Assembly (NCBI GenBank): GCA_022563595.1
Contig: JADFNB010000022.1
Span: forward strand, 1 to 53,428
Source: Gemmatimonadota bacterium
GTDB lineage: Bacteria; Gemmatimonadota; Gemmatimonadetes; Gemmatimonadales; GWC2-71-9
Direction of reading: 5' to 3'
Length of the DNA stretch: 53,428 nucleotides
In this document: positions 8,449 to 17,438 of the stretch, piece by piece
Layout: each line of letters opens with the position of its first letter
Position numbering within the stretch: the first letter of the stretch is position 1
Position numbers and translations under genes: made by a program
Notes under the pieces: model-generated
What the model saw: only the letters and a program-made list of their open reading frames with translations
Told to the model about the DNA's origin: nothing
Databases searched by the model: none

Positions 8449-9299
8449 TCGACTGTTTGGGGCTCGCGCCGCAGCATCATGCGCAGCAGGCGCGCGGTGG
8501 TGGCGGCCAGCTCGCTACGTGGCACCACGATGTCCACCATGCCCCGTTCGAGAAGGAACTCGGCTGTCTGAAACCCGTCGGGCAGATCCTGACCGATGGT
8601 CTGTTTGATCACCCGCGGTCCGGCGAACCCGATCACCGCGCCGGGCTCGGCGATATTCACGTCCCCCTGCATCGCGAACGATGCCGACACGCCGCCGGTC
8701 GTCGGATCGGTCAGAATCGAGATGAACGGGATACCCTGCTCGTGCAGGCGTGCGATCATCACCGAGGTCTTCGCCATCTGCATCAAACTCAGCACACCCT
8801 CCTGCATCCGAGCGCCGCCCGATGTGGAGACGATTACCAGCGGAACGTGTTCTTCCAGCGAACGCCGGGCCAGGCGGGCGATCTTCTCGCCGACGACGGA
8901 GCCCATGGATCCGCCCATGAAGGCGAACTGCATCACCGCGAGGTCGATCTCGATCTCCGTCATGCGGGCGAACCCGGTAATAACCGCGTCTTGAGGTCCG
9001 GCCTTGCGCTGGGCAATGGCGATACGGTCTGCGTACCCTTCGAAACCCAGCACGTCCTCGGAGCGCAAGTCCGCGTACAACTCTGTGAAGCTTCCTGGGT
9101 CCGTGAGGATCTCGATGTATTGGCCCGCGCTGATGCGTCTGTGGTGGCCGCACTCCGGGCACACCTGGAGATTGCGGTCGAATTGCCCCCGAATGCCGAC
9201 GTGGCCGCAACCCGCACACTTCTCCCACGCATCCGCTGGGATCTCCAGGCGTTCACGACTGGAGCGACTATGCTTGCGTTCTTTACGGAACCAGGCCAT
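8445..9299 (-). CDS. accD: Acetyl-CoA carboxylase carboxyltransferase beta subunit
   Basis: The Zn-ribbon beta subunit of the carboxyltransferase that makes malonyl-CoA for fatty acids. From ATG 9297-9299 it is 284 residues: MAWFRKER start, four-Cys zinc ribbon (CAGCG and CPECG), then the crotonase fold with STSGGARMQEG and DPTTGGVSASFA. The frame extends upstream by 54 residues without homology, so that start is rejected. AccA, the alpha partner, is not in the window. The acyl-CoA carboxylase set at 28-33 kb is a different, fused type. It lies 118 bases after rodA in the same direction; nothing notable is seen in that gap. Confidence 0.95.
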   Translation of the reverse strand: MAWFRKERKHSRSSRERLEIPADAWEKCAGCGHVGIRGQFDRNLQVCPECGHHRRISAGQYIEILTDPGSFTELYADLRSEDVLGFEGYADRIAIAQRKAGPQDAVITGFARMTEIEIDLAVMQFAFMGGSMGSVVGEKIARLARRSLEEHVPLVIVSTSGGARMQEGVLSLMQMAKTSVMIARLHEQGIPFISILTDPTTGGVSASFAMQGDVNIAEPGAVIGFAGPRVIKQTIGQDLPDGFQTAEFLLERGMVDIVVPRSELAATTARLLRMMLRREPQTVD

Positions 9300-9417
9300 C
9301 AGGCGAAGCCTCGTGGGTCGGGGAGCGAACCGATCAATCTGGCCCCGGTCGCCGGGTCGCGCTACCCCTCCAGAAGTCGCCACGATCGTTGGCCTCGCCT
9401 CTCGAACGGAGTGAATG

Positions 9418-10662
9418 TCATAGGTCGGCGTACCCTGCGAGGTGTGAGTCCCATGCCACACGTAGCGCGATCCCGAGAGCGAAGCAACACGTCAGCAGAA
9501 ACGACCCACCATATGAAAAGAACGGCAGCGGGATTCCGGTGATCGGCATCAATCCTATGGTCATCCCGATGTTCTCCAGAATGTGGATGAAGAACATGCC
9601 GGCAATGCCAAACACGACCATCCCCGCATACGGACCGGGTGCCCGGAGCGCGATACGGACCAGCGCGGACACGAGCCATGCGAACACCAGGAGCGTCAGC
9701 AAGACGCCGACAAATCCCATCTCCTCACCGAGCACAGAATAGATGAAATCGGTCGCCTGTTCCGGAATGAACGCGAGACGTTTCTGGGTGCCCGCCGTGA
9801 ATCCCTTGCCGAACAATCCTCCGGAGCCGATCGCCACCTTCGACTGGATGATGTGCCACCCGGTGGCCCGCGGATCGATCTCGGGGTTGAGGAAGGAGAG
9901 CAGCCGATTCTGCTGGTATGGCGCAAGTTGGTTCCAGAGCGAGAGTGCGACGACACCCATGCCGACGTTAGCGAGCCACGTTGCGATGCCTTCCAGTGCG
10001 TAGGGACGCAGCCAGATCAACAAGGCCGTGAGCACCACGATCCAGATGCCCCAAGAAACGGTCGAGAACGCCAACAGCAGGCTGAAAAGCGGCGATGCGA
10101 GGATCAACAGGAGCCACGGATTGACGCCGCCCCAATAAAGCATCGCGAACAGGATCCCGAGGAACACGATTGCGCTGCCGAGGTCGGGCTGGAGCGCCAC
10201 CAGCACGAAAGGAATCCCGACGATGAGGCAGGCGGGCATCAGGCCCCTGAGCGTGTCCGGCGGCTCGCGCTTCGCGGCGAGGTGGCGTGCGAGCATGAGT
10301 ATCGTCGTGATCTTCGCGATCTCCGACGGTTGACCTATACGCACGCCCGCGACGGAGATCCAGGACTTGACTCCCGCCGCCGTACCCGCCCCGGTGCCTA
10401 CTATCAGGGTCAAGATCAACAGGGCGATGATCGTCCAGTAGAGCAGCGGTGTCGCCCACTCCAGGAACCGCGATGAGACTCGGAAGATGAGCACGGCTCC
10501 CAAGAGGCCGACGCCCAGGAAGATCAGTTGGCGTTCCCAGAGGCGTGCCGCGACGGTGGTGACATCGGTCTGGCCGGCCGAATAGAGAACTGCGACGCCG
10601 GCAATGAGGAGCAGAGTGACGGCGACGACGACTGGCTTGTCGAGGCCCCGTTCCGGCGTCAC
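9418..10662 (-). CDS. rodA: RodA, SEDS peptidoglycan glycosyltransferase
   Basis: Polymerises lipid II glycan strands with PBP2 during elongation of the cell wall. The 414-residue protein has about ten membrane segments and SEDS-family motifs: VKSWISVAGVRIGQPSEIAK, ALQPDLGSAIVFL, EQATDFIYSVLGEEMGF and PFFSYGGSFLL. The GTG start shares GTGA with the stop of the PBP2 gene, so the two partners are translationally coupled, fitting equal production of the polymerase pair. Confidence 0.96.
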   Translation of the reverse strand: MTPERGLDKPVVVAVTLLLIAGVAVLYSAGQTDVTTVAARLWERQLIFLGVGLLGAVLIFRVSSRFLEWATPLLYWTIIALLILTLIVGTGAGTAAGVKSWISVAGVRIGQPSEIAKITTILMLARHLAAKREPPDTLRGLMPACLIVGIPFVLVALQPDLGSAIVFLGILFAMLYWGGVNPWLLLILASPLFSLLLAFSTVSWGIWIVVLTALLIWLRPYALEGIATWLANVGMGVVALSLWNQLAPYQQNRLLSFLNPEIDPRATGWHIIQSKVAIGSGGLFGKGFTAGTQKRLAFIPEQATDFIYSVLGEEMGFVGVLLTLLVFAWLVSALVRIALRAPGPYAGMVVFGIAGMFFIHILENIGMTIGLMPITGIPLPFFSYGGSFLLTCCFALGIALRVAWDSHLAGYADL

Positions 10663-12506
10663 CGTAGAGGCCCGAGCGGGCGTTCGGTATCTACGGGCAG
10701 GATCAATACCGGCTCAGGCGCCGAATCTTGCGGCACGAGCAGTCGCAGAGGCTCGCCTGAGGCGTCTGCGCCGAGCAGGTGGCGAGCGATGATCCGCGTG
10801 ACCATCGGTGCCACGGCGGAACCGTGCTCGGCGAACTCGACGATGGCCGCCACCAGAACACGAGGGTTGTCAGCTGGCGCGAACGCTACGAACCAGCCAT
10901 GGTCCTCTCCGTGCGGGTTCTGGGCGCTACCGGTCTTGCCCGCGATGTTCAGCGTAGCGATCCGAGATGCAGTCGCGGTGCCTTCTTCCACCACGCTGAC
11001 GAGGGCCGTTCGAAGCTGTGCCAGCTGCGAACGTGAGAGCCCGAGCCGGCGTTCGGACGGTTTGGGATCGCCGACCAGGTGCGGGATAGGTGCCGTTCCG
11101 TCCGGGTTGGCGAGCATCGCGAAAAATTGCGCGACATTGATCGGAGTCTGACTGTTCTCACCTTGCCCGATCGCGAGGTTGAGCGTGACGGCATTGGTCC
11201 AGCCGCGCGGACCGTAGCGCCGGTTGAAGTACTCGGTCGAGGACGGAAAGAACGATTTCCGTTCGTTCGGCAGGTCGATACCCACCCGCTCCCGGACCCC
11301 AAAGGCTCCGGCCTCACGCAGCAGCTCGGGCAGCCCGATGAGGCGGCCCAACTGGTAGAAATACACGTCACACGAATGCGTGATCGCTTCGGCGAGCGTG
11401 AGAGCACCATGTCCGTCGAGCTTCCAACAGCGGAAGAACCGGCTGTAGTACTGCAGCCCGCCGCGGCAGGGGATCGTCATTCTCGTCTCCATCGTTGCCA
11501 GGCCGCGCCGCAGGGCGATGGTCGCGAGGACCAGTTTCCATGGAGATGCCGGTGGATAGGCGGCCTGGATCGCCCGGTTGATGAGCGGATGGTCTTGTGC
11601 TGTCCGAAGCCGGTTCCAGAGGCGTGGCTCAACGCCGCCAACAAACAGGTTCGGGTCGTAAGCTGGGGACGAATACAGCGCGAGGATGGCGCCGGTCCGC
11701 GGGTTGAGGACCACGACCGCGCCCCGCTGTCCGACCGGAAACGCCCCGGCCACGTAGCGCTGGAGTTCCAGGTCGAGCGTGGTGCGGATCGTCTCCCCTC
11801 GCTCGGGCTCCAGCGTCGGGGCAACGCCGCGATCCCGCACTGGCCGTCCCAGCGCGTCAACCTCGATGAAGCGCACGCCGTCCTGACCGCGCAGACGATC
11901 GTCGTACTGGCGCTCCAGTCCGTCACGACCGACCTGCATGCCCAGCCGCGCGCCGGCAAAGCGCTCAGAGGCGAGTTCTTCCTCGGTGATCTCCGCGACG
12001 TATCCCAAGACGTGGGCTATGCTTTCGCCGTGCGGATACTGGCGTTTGGGTTCGGTCTGAATGACCAATCCGCGGATCGTGACCCGTCGTTCCTCGAGGG
12101 CCGCAACCGTCTCGAACGGCACATCTCGGCGAATAGTCACCGGATCATAAGGATCACGCCGGTAGCGGCGCAGGATGATCGCCTGATCGACCGAATCGAT
12201 GCCTAGCAGCGCGCCGATGCGCCCGAGCGAGGCGCTGAGGGATTCCGCAGAGGCGGCCAGAAGTGCCACAGAGTATCCGGGCACGTTTTCGGCGAGCACC
12301 GCGCCGTTGCGATCGAGGATGAGGCCCCGCGGTGCCGGAAGGGGGAGTGCCCGCAGCCGGTTTTGCTCTGACTGGAGCGCGTATCGACTGGAAGAGAGAA
12401 CCTGGACGCGGAAGAACGCGACCAGAAGCACGCCCGTTGCCAGCCACACGATGACGTGGGTCGCCCGCGCCCGGCGGGCCAAGGCATGGGGATGGCTCCA
12501 GTTCAC
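10659..12506 (-). CDS. mrdA: Penicillin-binding protein 2 (elongation transpeptidase)
   Basis: Class-B PBP that cross-links side-wall peptidoglycan. The 615-residue protein has one N-terminal membrane anchor (VIVWLATGVLLVAFFRVQVL), a pedestal domain (APRGLILDRNG), and a transpeptidase domain with the active-site SxxK in PPASPWKLVLA, SCDVYFYQLG as the SxD motif and KTGSAQ as the KTG motif. The order mreB-mreC-mreD-mrdA-rodA is the classical elongasome order. The start at 12506 overlaps the mreD stop by 4 bases. Confidence 0.96.
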   Translation of the reverse strand: MNWSHPHALARRARATHVIVWLATGVLLVAFFRVQVLSSSRYALQSEQNRLRALPLPAPRGLILDRNGAVLAENVPGYSVALLAASAESLSASLGRIGALLGIDSVDQAIILRRYRRDPYDPVTIRRDVPFETVAALEERRVTIRGLVIQTEPKRQYPHGESIAHVLGYVAEITEEELASERFAGARLGMQVGRDGLERQYDDRLRGQDGVRFIEVDALGRPVRDRGVAPTLEPERGETIRTTLDLELQRYVAGAFPVGQRGAVVVLNPRTGAILALYSSPAYDPNLFVGGVEPRLWNRLRTAQDHPLINRAIQAAYPPASPWKLVLATIALRRGLATMETRMTIPCRGGLQYYSRFFRCWKLDGHGALTLAEAITHSCDVYFYQLGRLIGLPELLREAGAFGVRERVGIDLPNERKSFFPSSTEYFNRRYGPRGWTNAVTLNLAIGQGENSQTPINVAQFFAMLANPDGTAPIPHLVGDPKPSERRLGLSRSQLAQLRTALVSVVEEGTATASRIATLNIAGKTGSAQNPHGEDHGWFVAFAPADNPRVLVAAIVEFAEHGSAVAPMVTRIIARHLLGADASGEPLRLLVPQDSAPEPVLILPVDTERPLGPLR

Positions 12507-13000
12507 TCTGACAACCTAACCTTGAGCCAGTTGCGGAAGGCCAATAGCACCGCCACGCCGACGATCGCCGTAGTGACCCCCTTGAGCATCGTCCACACGC
12601 CAAGCTGCCAGAAGAGGGCCGAGCCCCGCACGTGACCGCCCCACAGGAGGACGAGGAGGTCCCGTACCACGGTTCCGCAAAAGAAGAAGACGCCGCTCAC
12701 CGCGACGTGCTCGGCGAAGAACACTGCTTTGCCCCACGCGGCGAGATATCCGACCACGGCGTACGCCAGCATGCCAGAGCCAAACGCCACCGGGGTCAAT
12801 GCGTCGCTCACGAGTCCGACGACCACACCGGCCACAGCTGCCTTCCCCGGCCGGGTTCGGAGTGAGTAGACGAGCAAGGCAAGCAGCAGAAAATCCGGCG
12901 CCGCGCGCGGATCGCCGAGCCACGGGCGCAGCGCGAAGTGCAACACCACGAGCAAGATCAGGATCGACCCGAGGCGGTACCGGCGAGCCCGCCGGCTCAC
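12503..13000 (-). CDS. mreD: MreD rod-shape membrane protein
   Basis: The 165-residue, strongly hydrophobic protein has about five membrane segments and the MreD pattern of an Asp in a membrane helix (GLVSDALTPVAFG). Sequence conservation in this family is weak, so the call rests heavily on position between mreC and mrdA. The start overlaps the mreC stop by 4 bases. The role is to link cytoplasmic MreB to the periplasmic wall-synthesis enzymes. Confidence 0.9.
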   Translation of the reverse strand: MSRRARRYRLGSILILLVVLHFALRPWLGDPRAAPDFLLLALLVYSLRTRPGKAAVAGVVVGLVSDALTPVAFGSGMLAYAVVGYLAAWGKAVFFAEHVAVSGVFFFCGTVVRDLLVLLWGGHVRGSALFWQLGVWTMLKGVTTAIVGVAVLLAFRNWLKVRLSE

Positions 13001-13830
13001 GGGCGCGGCACCACAAAGGCATCGGAGAGATCAATGGCCGAACCGGTCAGGATGATGACATGACTCACGGCGGCCGGCTGGACGGCCGGCTGCACCAGGT
13101 AGGTGCGCTCGATGCCCTCAACCTCGGTCGCGACCGCCACCACTTCGCCGAGCGGGATCCCTCGGGGATAGACACCACCGAAACCCGCCGTATAGAGCTT
13201 GGTGCCGGGCGGTATGAGAACGCCGTACGGGACGCCGGAAAGCTCGAGGAGCATGCGGTTCGGGCCCCCGGCCCCGCGCGGCGCAACTATCCCGAAAGCC
13301 GATCCGTCGAGCGTCATGGCGGATGCTCGAAAGTCGGGGTGCGGCCAGATCACCGCGACCGATCGGTCCCGGTCCGCGCTGCGGACCACCCCCAGAAGCC
13401 CGCCGGGAGCCAACACCGGAGCGAGAGAGCGCACGCCGCGTCTGCTGCCCGCCGACAGGATGAGCGTGAGGCCGTCTACCGGGCTGGCCTGGTGGAGAAC
13501 CTCGGCCGCCACGTGGGTAGTACTGATGCGAGGGCCCAGCTCGAGCACGGCGCGCAGGCGGTCGTTCTCTTCCCGCAGCGCGTCGACCAGCATTGCAGCG
13601 CGTACGGCGGCATCCCGCTCCGCGACGAGCGTGGTCAGACGGGTGCGCGAGGTGCTGAACAGCTCCGCCTGATGCTGGATAGCCAGGAGCGGCGCCAGCA
13701 GGGTGCTCCGGACACCCGAGGCAACCCATGACTGTACCGCCTCCGGGGCGGCACGTGCCGCCACCGAGAGCAGCAGGCAGGCCACGAAGGCGAGGGTGTC
13801 CCAACGCGACGTCAGGCGGCTGGACACCAT
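12997..13830 (-). CDS. mreC: MreC rod-shape-determining protein
   Basis: Periplasmic scaffold of the elongation complex. The 277-residue protein has an N-terminal membrane segment (TLAFVACLLLSVAARA), a coiled coil with LVDALREENDRLRAVLEL at about 82-99, and the paired beta-barrel domains with SPVDGLTLILSAGSRRGV and LYTAGFGGVYPRGIPLGEV typical of MreC. The start is 9 bases after the mreB stop. No truncation is seen. Confidence 0.95.
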   Translation of the reverse strand: MVSSRLTSRWDTLAFVACLLLSVAARAAPEAVQSWVASGVRSTLLAPLLAIQHQAELFSTSRTRLTTLVAERDAAVRAAMLVDALREENDRLRAVLELGPRISTTHVAAEVLHQASPVDGLTLILSAGSRRGVRSLAPVLAPGGLLGVVRSADRDRSVAVIWPHPDFRASAMTLDGSAFGIVAPRGAGGPNRMLLELSGVPYGVLIPPGTKLYTAGFGGVYPRGIPLGEVVAVATEVEGIERTYLVQPAVQPAAVSHVIILTGSAIDLSDAFVVPRP

Positions 13831-13839
13831 CGTGGCCCC

Positions 13840-14877
13840 CTAGGTCGAAAGCACGGAGCGGTACTTTTCCGGGTCGTCGAGGATGCGCCCGGTCCCGCGG
13901 ACCACACAGGTCAGCGGGTCTTCGTCGACGCGGATGGGCAAGGTCGTCTCCTGCGACAGCAAGACGTCGAGGCCGCGGATCATGGAGCCGCCGCCGGCCA
14001 TGACCATGCCGCGATCGACGATGTCACTCGCCAGCTCGGGCGGCGTGATCTCGAGTGCCCGGCGCACGGCGTCGACGATCTGCTGGATCGGCTCTTGGAT
14101 GGCTTCTCGGATCTCGCTGGAGTGGATCCGTACGACCTTGGGAATGCCTGAGACGAGATCCCGGCCCTTGGCATCCATCTCGCTCTCGTCGCCAACCGCC
14201 ACTGCCGTCCCGATGGCTATCTTGATTGCCTCTGCCGTCGGCTCGCCGATCAACAAATTGTAGTTCTTCCGCATGAACTGGACGATGGCCTGATCCAGCT
14301 CGTCACCGCCGGTCCGGATCGACGTATCACTCACCATTCCTGACAGGGCTATGACGGCGATCTCGGTGGTGCCCCCACCGATGTCGATAACCATGTTGCC
14401 CGTAGGTGTCTCGATGGGAAGGCCCACTCCGATGGCCGCCGCCATGGGCTCGGCCACCATGTAGACCTCCTTGGCACCCGCCGACTGCGCGCTGTCGCGC
14501 ACAGCCCGCTTCTCGACCTCGGTGATACCGCTGGGGACACACACGACCACCTTGGGCTTCACACGGAAGACATGTTTATTGATGATCGACGCCAGGAAAT
14601 ACCGCAACATCTTCTCCGCGACATCGAAATCAGCGATCACCCCGTCCTTTAACGGGCGCACGGCCATGATGTTGTCGGGTGTGCGGCCGAGCATCCGTTT
14701 CGCCTCGAGGCCGATGCCCTTGATCTTTCCCGATCCCTTCTCGACCGCCACTACCGAGGGCTCGTTGAGCACGATCCCCTCGCCACGCACGTAGATGAGC
14801 GTGTTGGATGTGCCGAGATCCACGGCGATTTCGTTCGCGGGCAGGAGGCTGCCGAAGTTGAACTTTGGCCAGCGCAT
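13840..14877 (-). CDS. mreB: MreB actin-like cell-shape protein
   Basis: Forms membrane-bound filaments that direct side-wall synthesis. From the ATG at 14875-14877 it has 345 residues, normal for MreB. Actin-fold motifs are visible: DLGTSNTLIYVRGEG (phosphate 1), VIDIGGGTTEIAVIAL (phosphate 2) and MAGGGSMIRGLDVLL (adenosine region). The frame extends 21 codons further without homology and the candidate transcript start lies just upstream, so the shorter start is chosen. It is the first gene of the long leftward operon. Confidence 0.97.
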   Translation of the reverse strand: MRWPKFNFGSLLPANEIAVDLGTSNTLIYVRGEGIVLNEPSVVAVEKGSGKIKGIGLEAKRMLGRTPDNIMAVRPLKDGVIADFDVAEKMLRYFLASIINKHVFRVKPKVVVCVPSGITEVEKRAVRDSAQSAGAKEVYMVAEPMAAAIGVGLPIETPTGNMVIDIGGGTTEIAVIALSGMVSDTSIRTGGDELDQAIVQFMRKNYNLLIGEPTAEAIKIAIGTAVAVGDESEMDAKGRDLVSGIPKVVRIHSSEIREAIQEPIQQIVDAVRRALEITPPELASDIVDRGMVMAGGGSMIRGLDVLLSQETTLPIRVDEDPLTCVVRGTGRILDDPEKYRSVLST

Positions 14878-14950
14878 GGGCACTCGGTTGTGGGGTGAGG
14901 AAGCTAGGCGGGTGCTGCCCGCCGGGCCCGACCGTTGCAAGAGCGCCTCA

Positions 14951-14979
14951 ACTATAACGGATGAGCTAAGTTATGACAA
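14951..14979 (-). promoter_or_regulatory. Strong sigma70-type promoter for the mreB operon
   Basis: On the minus strand TTGTCA (14974-14979) and TATAGT (14951-14956) are separated by exactly 17 bases. Each box matches 5 of 6 consensus positions. It sits in an A+T-rich island of a GC-rich region, about 75 bases upstream of the mreB start and just downstream of the terminator-like hairpin that closes the preceding ald unit. Confidence 0.65.
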
Positions 14980-14995
14980 GCTCGCAAGATAGCAT

Positions 14996-15024
14996 GGAAA
15001 CCGCCGGCTGGTTAATGCCGGTGG
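14996..15024 (-). terminator. Probable intrinsic terminator after ald
   Basis: On the minus strand, CCACCGGC and GCCGGCGG (15017-15024 and 15001-15008) form an 8-bp stem with one A/C mismatch around an 8-base loop, followed by TTTCC (15000-14996). It lies 25 bases past the ald stop and before the mreB promoter, the place where a terminator would separate the two units. Confidence 0.5.
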
Positions 15025-15048
15025 CCCGAATACACCCCGAACAAAACC

Positions 15049-16161
15049 CTAGAGAACCGCGCCCACGTCCACCAGCGTGAAGTCGAATGCCTCCGCCACA
15101 CCCGGATAGACGACTTTGCCGTTGACGACGTTCAGGCCCAGTGAAAGTGCGCGGTCACTCCGGCAGGCCTCTTGCCATCCCAACTCCGCGAGCGTGCGCA
15201 CATAGGAGAACGTCGCGTTCGTGAGGGCGAGCGTCGACGTCCGCGGTACTGCCCCCGGCATGTTGGCGACACCGTAATGGACGACGCCCTCCACCACGTA
15301 GGTTGGGTTCGCGTGAGTGGTTGGCTCGATGGTCTCGACGCATCCTCCCTGATCGACGGCTACGTCGACGATCACCGAACCGGCTTTCATCCGGGTCAAA
15401 TCCTCGCGCCTGACAAGTTTGGGTGCTTTGGCCCCGGGGACCAGCACGGCTCCCACCACGAGGTCGGCTGTCTCGAGCTGCTCCAGCAGGTTGTGCCGGT
15501 TCGAGTAGACGAGATCAACGTTGTGGGGCATGACATCGGAGAGATAGCGCAGCCGGTCGAGGGACAGATCGAGAATGGTGACGTGGGCGCCCAGGCCGGC
15601 GGCCATCTTCGCGGCATTCGTGCCGACCACGCCTCCGCCGATCACCAGCACGTTGGCTGGCATGACGCCCGGGACGCCTCCCAGCAGGATCCCTCTCCCG
15701 CCCATCAACTTCTCGAGGTACTTCGCCCCTTCCTGCACCGCCATCCGGCCGGCGACTTCACTCATCGGGGTCAGGAGCGGCAGCTCGCCTCCGTCTACCT
15801 GTACGGTCTCGTATGCGATCGCGATACAGCCGGAATCGACGACCGCCCGCGTCAGGCGCTCGTCCGCGGCAAAGTGGAAATACGTGAAGATGACTTGGTC
15901 TTCGCGCATCAGCGGCCACTCGGACTCGATCGGTTCCTTGACCTTGATGATCATCTCCGCCCGGGACCACACGTCCGCCGCGTTCGCTGCCAACTCGGCG
16001 CCCACCGCCGCGTACTGCTCGTCTAGGAAGCTGCTTCCCTCCCCCGCGTGCGTCTCCACCAACACCGTATGTCCGTCGCTCACGAGCGTTTCGGCGCCGG
16101 CCGGAACGAGCGCCACACGGTTCTCGTCGGTCTTGATCTCGTTGGGAACGCCGATGATCAT
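15049..16161 (-). CDS. ald: Alanine dehydrogenase
   Basis: NAD-dependent interconversion of alanine with pyruvate and ammonia. From the ATG at 16159-16161 the protein is 370 residues: MIIGVPNEIKTDENRVALVP start, IFTYFHFAADERL, and the Rossmann motif VIGGGVVGTNAAKMAAGLGAHV. The C-terminal MPGAVPRTSTLALTNAT is characteristic of Ald. A longer frame adds 13 unrelated residues and is rejected. It lies 20 bases after the M16 peptidase gene; a terminator-like hairpin follows. Confidence 0.96.
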   Translation of the reverse strand: MIIGVPNEIKTDENRVALVPAGAETLVSDGHTVLVETHAGEGSSFLDEQYAAVGAELAANAADVWSRAEMIIKVKEPIESEWPLMREDQVIFTYFHFAADERLTRAVVDSGCIAIAYETVQVDGGELPLLTPMSEVAGRMAVQEGAKYLEKLMGGRGILLGGVPGVMPANVLVIGGGVVGTNAAKMAAGLGAHVTILDLSLDRLRYLSDVMPHNVDLVYSNRHNLLEQLETADLVVGAVLVPGAKAPKLVRREDLTRMKAGSVIVDVAVDQGGCVETIEPTTHANPTYVVEGVVHYGVANMPGAVPRTSTLALTNATFSYVRTLAELGWQEACRSDRALSLGLNVVNGKVVYPGVAEAFDFTLVDVGAVL

Positions 16162-16181
16162 CGCTGTCTTGCGGTCGCGGG

Positions 16182-17438
16182 TTAGTTGGGCCCCAGCCAA
16201 ACGGTGGTTTGCCGCTCAGGGGCGAGGAATTCGGCAGCCACCGCCGCAACCTCGTCGGCGCTCACGGCATCGATCTCACGCAAGGTCTGGTCGATCGTCC
16301 TGAACGGCTCCTCGTTCAGCGGGAAGCCGGCCAGCCGGTGCATGCGTGACGCGGGGCTTTCGAGGGTCAGGGTGATCTGTCCCTTGACCTGTTGCTTCAC
16401 CTCGTCCAGCCCCTTACCATCAAGTCCCTCGGCCGCTAGCCGGCCCATCTCGCGGTTTATGGCCTCTACCGCCTGCGCGGCCGTTCGAACGTTCGTACCC
16501 ACGTACACCCCCGTCGTGCCGCAGTGGCCGTAGAAGGACTGAAACGAGAAAACCGCGTACGCCAGTCCCAGTTCCTCGCGAACCGTCTGGAACAACCGAC
16601 TCGACATGCCTGCCCCCAGCACGGTATTCAGCAACACCAGAGCGTAGCGCCGCCGGTCACGGTAGGGAAAGGTGTCGGTGCCGATCACGATGTGTGACTG
16701 AGCCGTATCCCGGGCGACATGGCGTGAGACACGCTGGGCGGCGGGCACGGGCGGCACCCGCAGCGGATCCGGTCCCGGTTGATAGGTGAACCAGCCGCAC
16801 CTGGCCAGCAGCTTGAGGAGCACCTCGTGGTCGAGGTTGCCCGCAGCCGCAATCACGACGTGCCGCGGGTGATACGCGCGCGCGTGGAGCGCGCGCAGGT
16901 CCGACGTGGCCAACTCGCCAACGGTGTCGCGGGTGCCCAGTATCGAGAACCCGTATGGGTGGTCGGGCCAGAGGGTCGCGGCGTGGAGATCGAAGACCAG
17001 GTCGTCGGGCGTGTCCTCGACGGTGCTGATCTCCTCCAGGATCACCCGGCGTTCCAGATCCAGGTCGTGCTCACGCAGCGCAGGATTGCGAACGAGATCG
17101 GTGAGCACGTCGAGTGCTTGGGGCAGGTGTTCGTCCAGCACGCGCGCCTGATACGAGGTGTGGTCGCGCGAGGTGAACGCGTCGAGCGACCCGCCGCGGA
17201 CCTCCAGTTCGAGGGCGATATCGCGGGCGCTGCGCCGCTCGGTTCCCTTGAACACCATGTGCTCGAGGAGATGGGACACGCCCATCTTGGCCCGCTCCTC
17301 GTGTGCCGATGCCGTTCGCACCCAAATACCAATGGCGACGGAACGGACCGCCGCCATGGACTCGGACAGAATGGTAACGCCGTTCTCGGCGTTGGTGCGG
17401 TACAGACCGGTGTCGAGCGTCTCGGTCTGCAGCACCAT
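16182..17438 (-). CDS. M16-family zinc peptidase (processing-peptidase-like)
   Basis: The 418-residue protein has the inverted zinc motif HxxEH at 56-60 (HLLEH), with the downstream Glu in the ERRVILEEI region, and the M16 C-terminal half including GMSSRLFQTVREELGLAYAV. This is the size and form of the bacterial insulinase/mitochondrial-processing-peptidase-like proteins often encoded next to pnp (YmxG-type in Firmicutes). It begins directly at the pnp stop, implying co-transcription. The substrate is not known. Confidence 0.92.
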   Translation of the reverse strand: MVLQTETLDTGLYRTNAENGVTILSESMAAVRSVAIGIWVRTASAHEERAKMGVSHLLEHMVFKGTERRSARDIALELEVRGGSLDAFTSRDHTSYQARVLDEHLPQALDVLTDLVRNPALREHDLDLERRVILEEISTVEDTPDDLVFDLHAATLWPDHPYGFSILGTRDTVGELATSDLRALHARAYHPRHVVIAAAGNLDHEVLLKLLARCGWFTYQPGPDPLRVPPVPAAQRVSRHVARDTAQSHIVIGTDTFPYRDRRRYALVLLNTVLGAGMSSRLFQTVREELGLAYAVFSFQSFYGHCGTTGVYVGTNVRTAAQAVEAINREMGRLAAEGLDGKGLDEVKQQVKGQITLTLESPASRMHRLAGFPLNEEPFRTIDQTLREIDAVSADEVAAVAAEFLAPERQTTVWLGPN

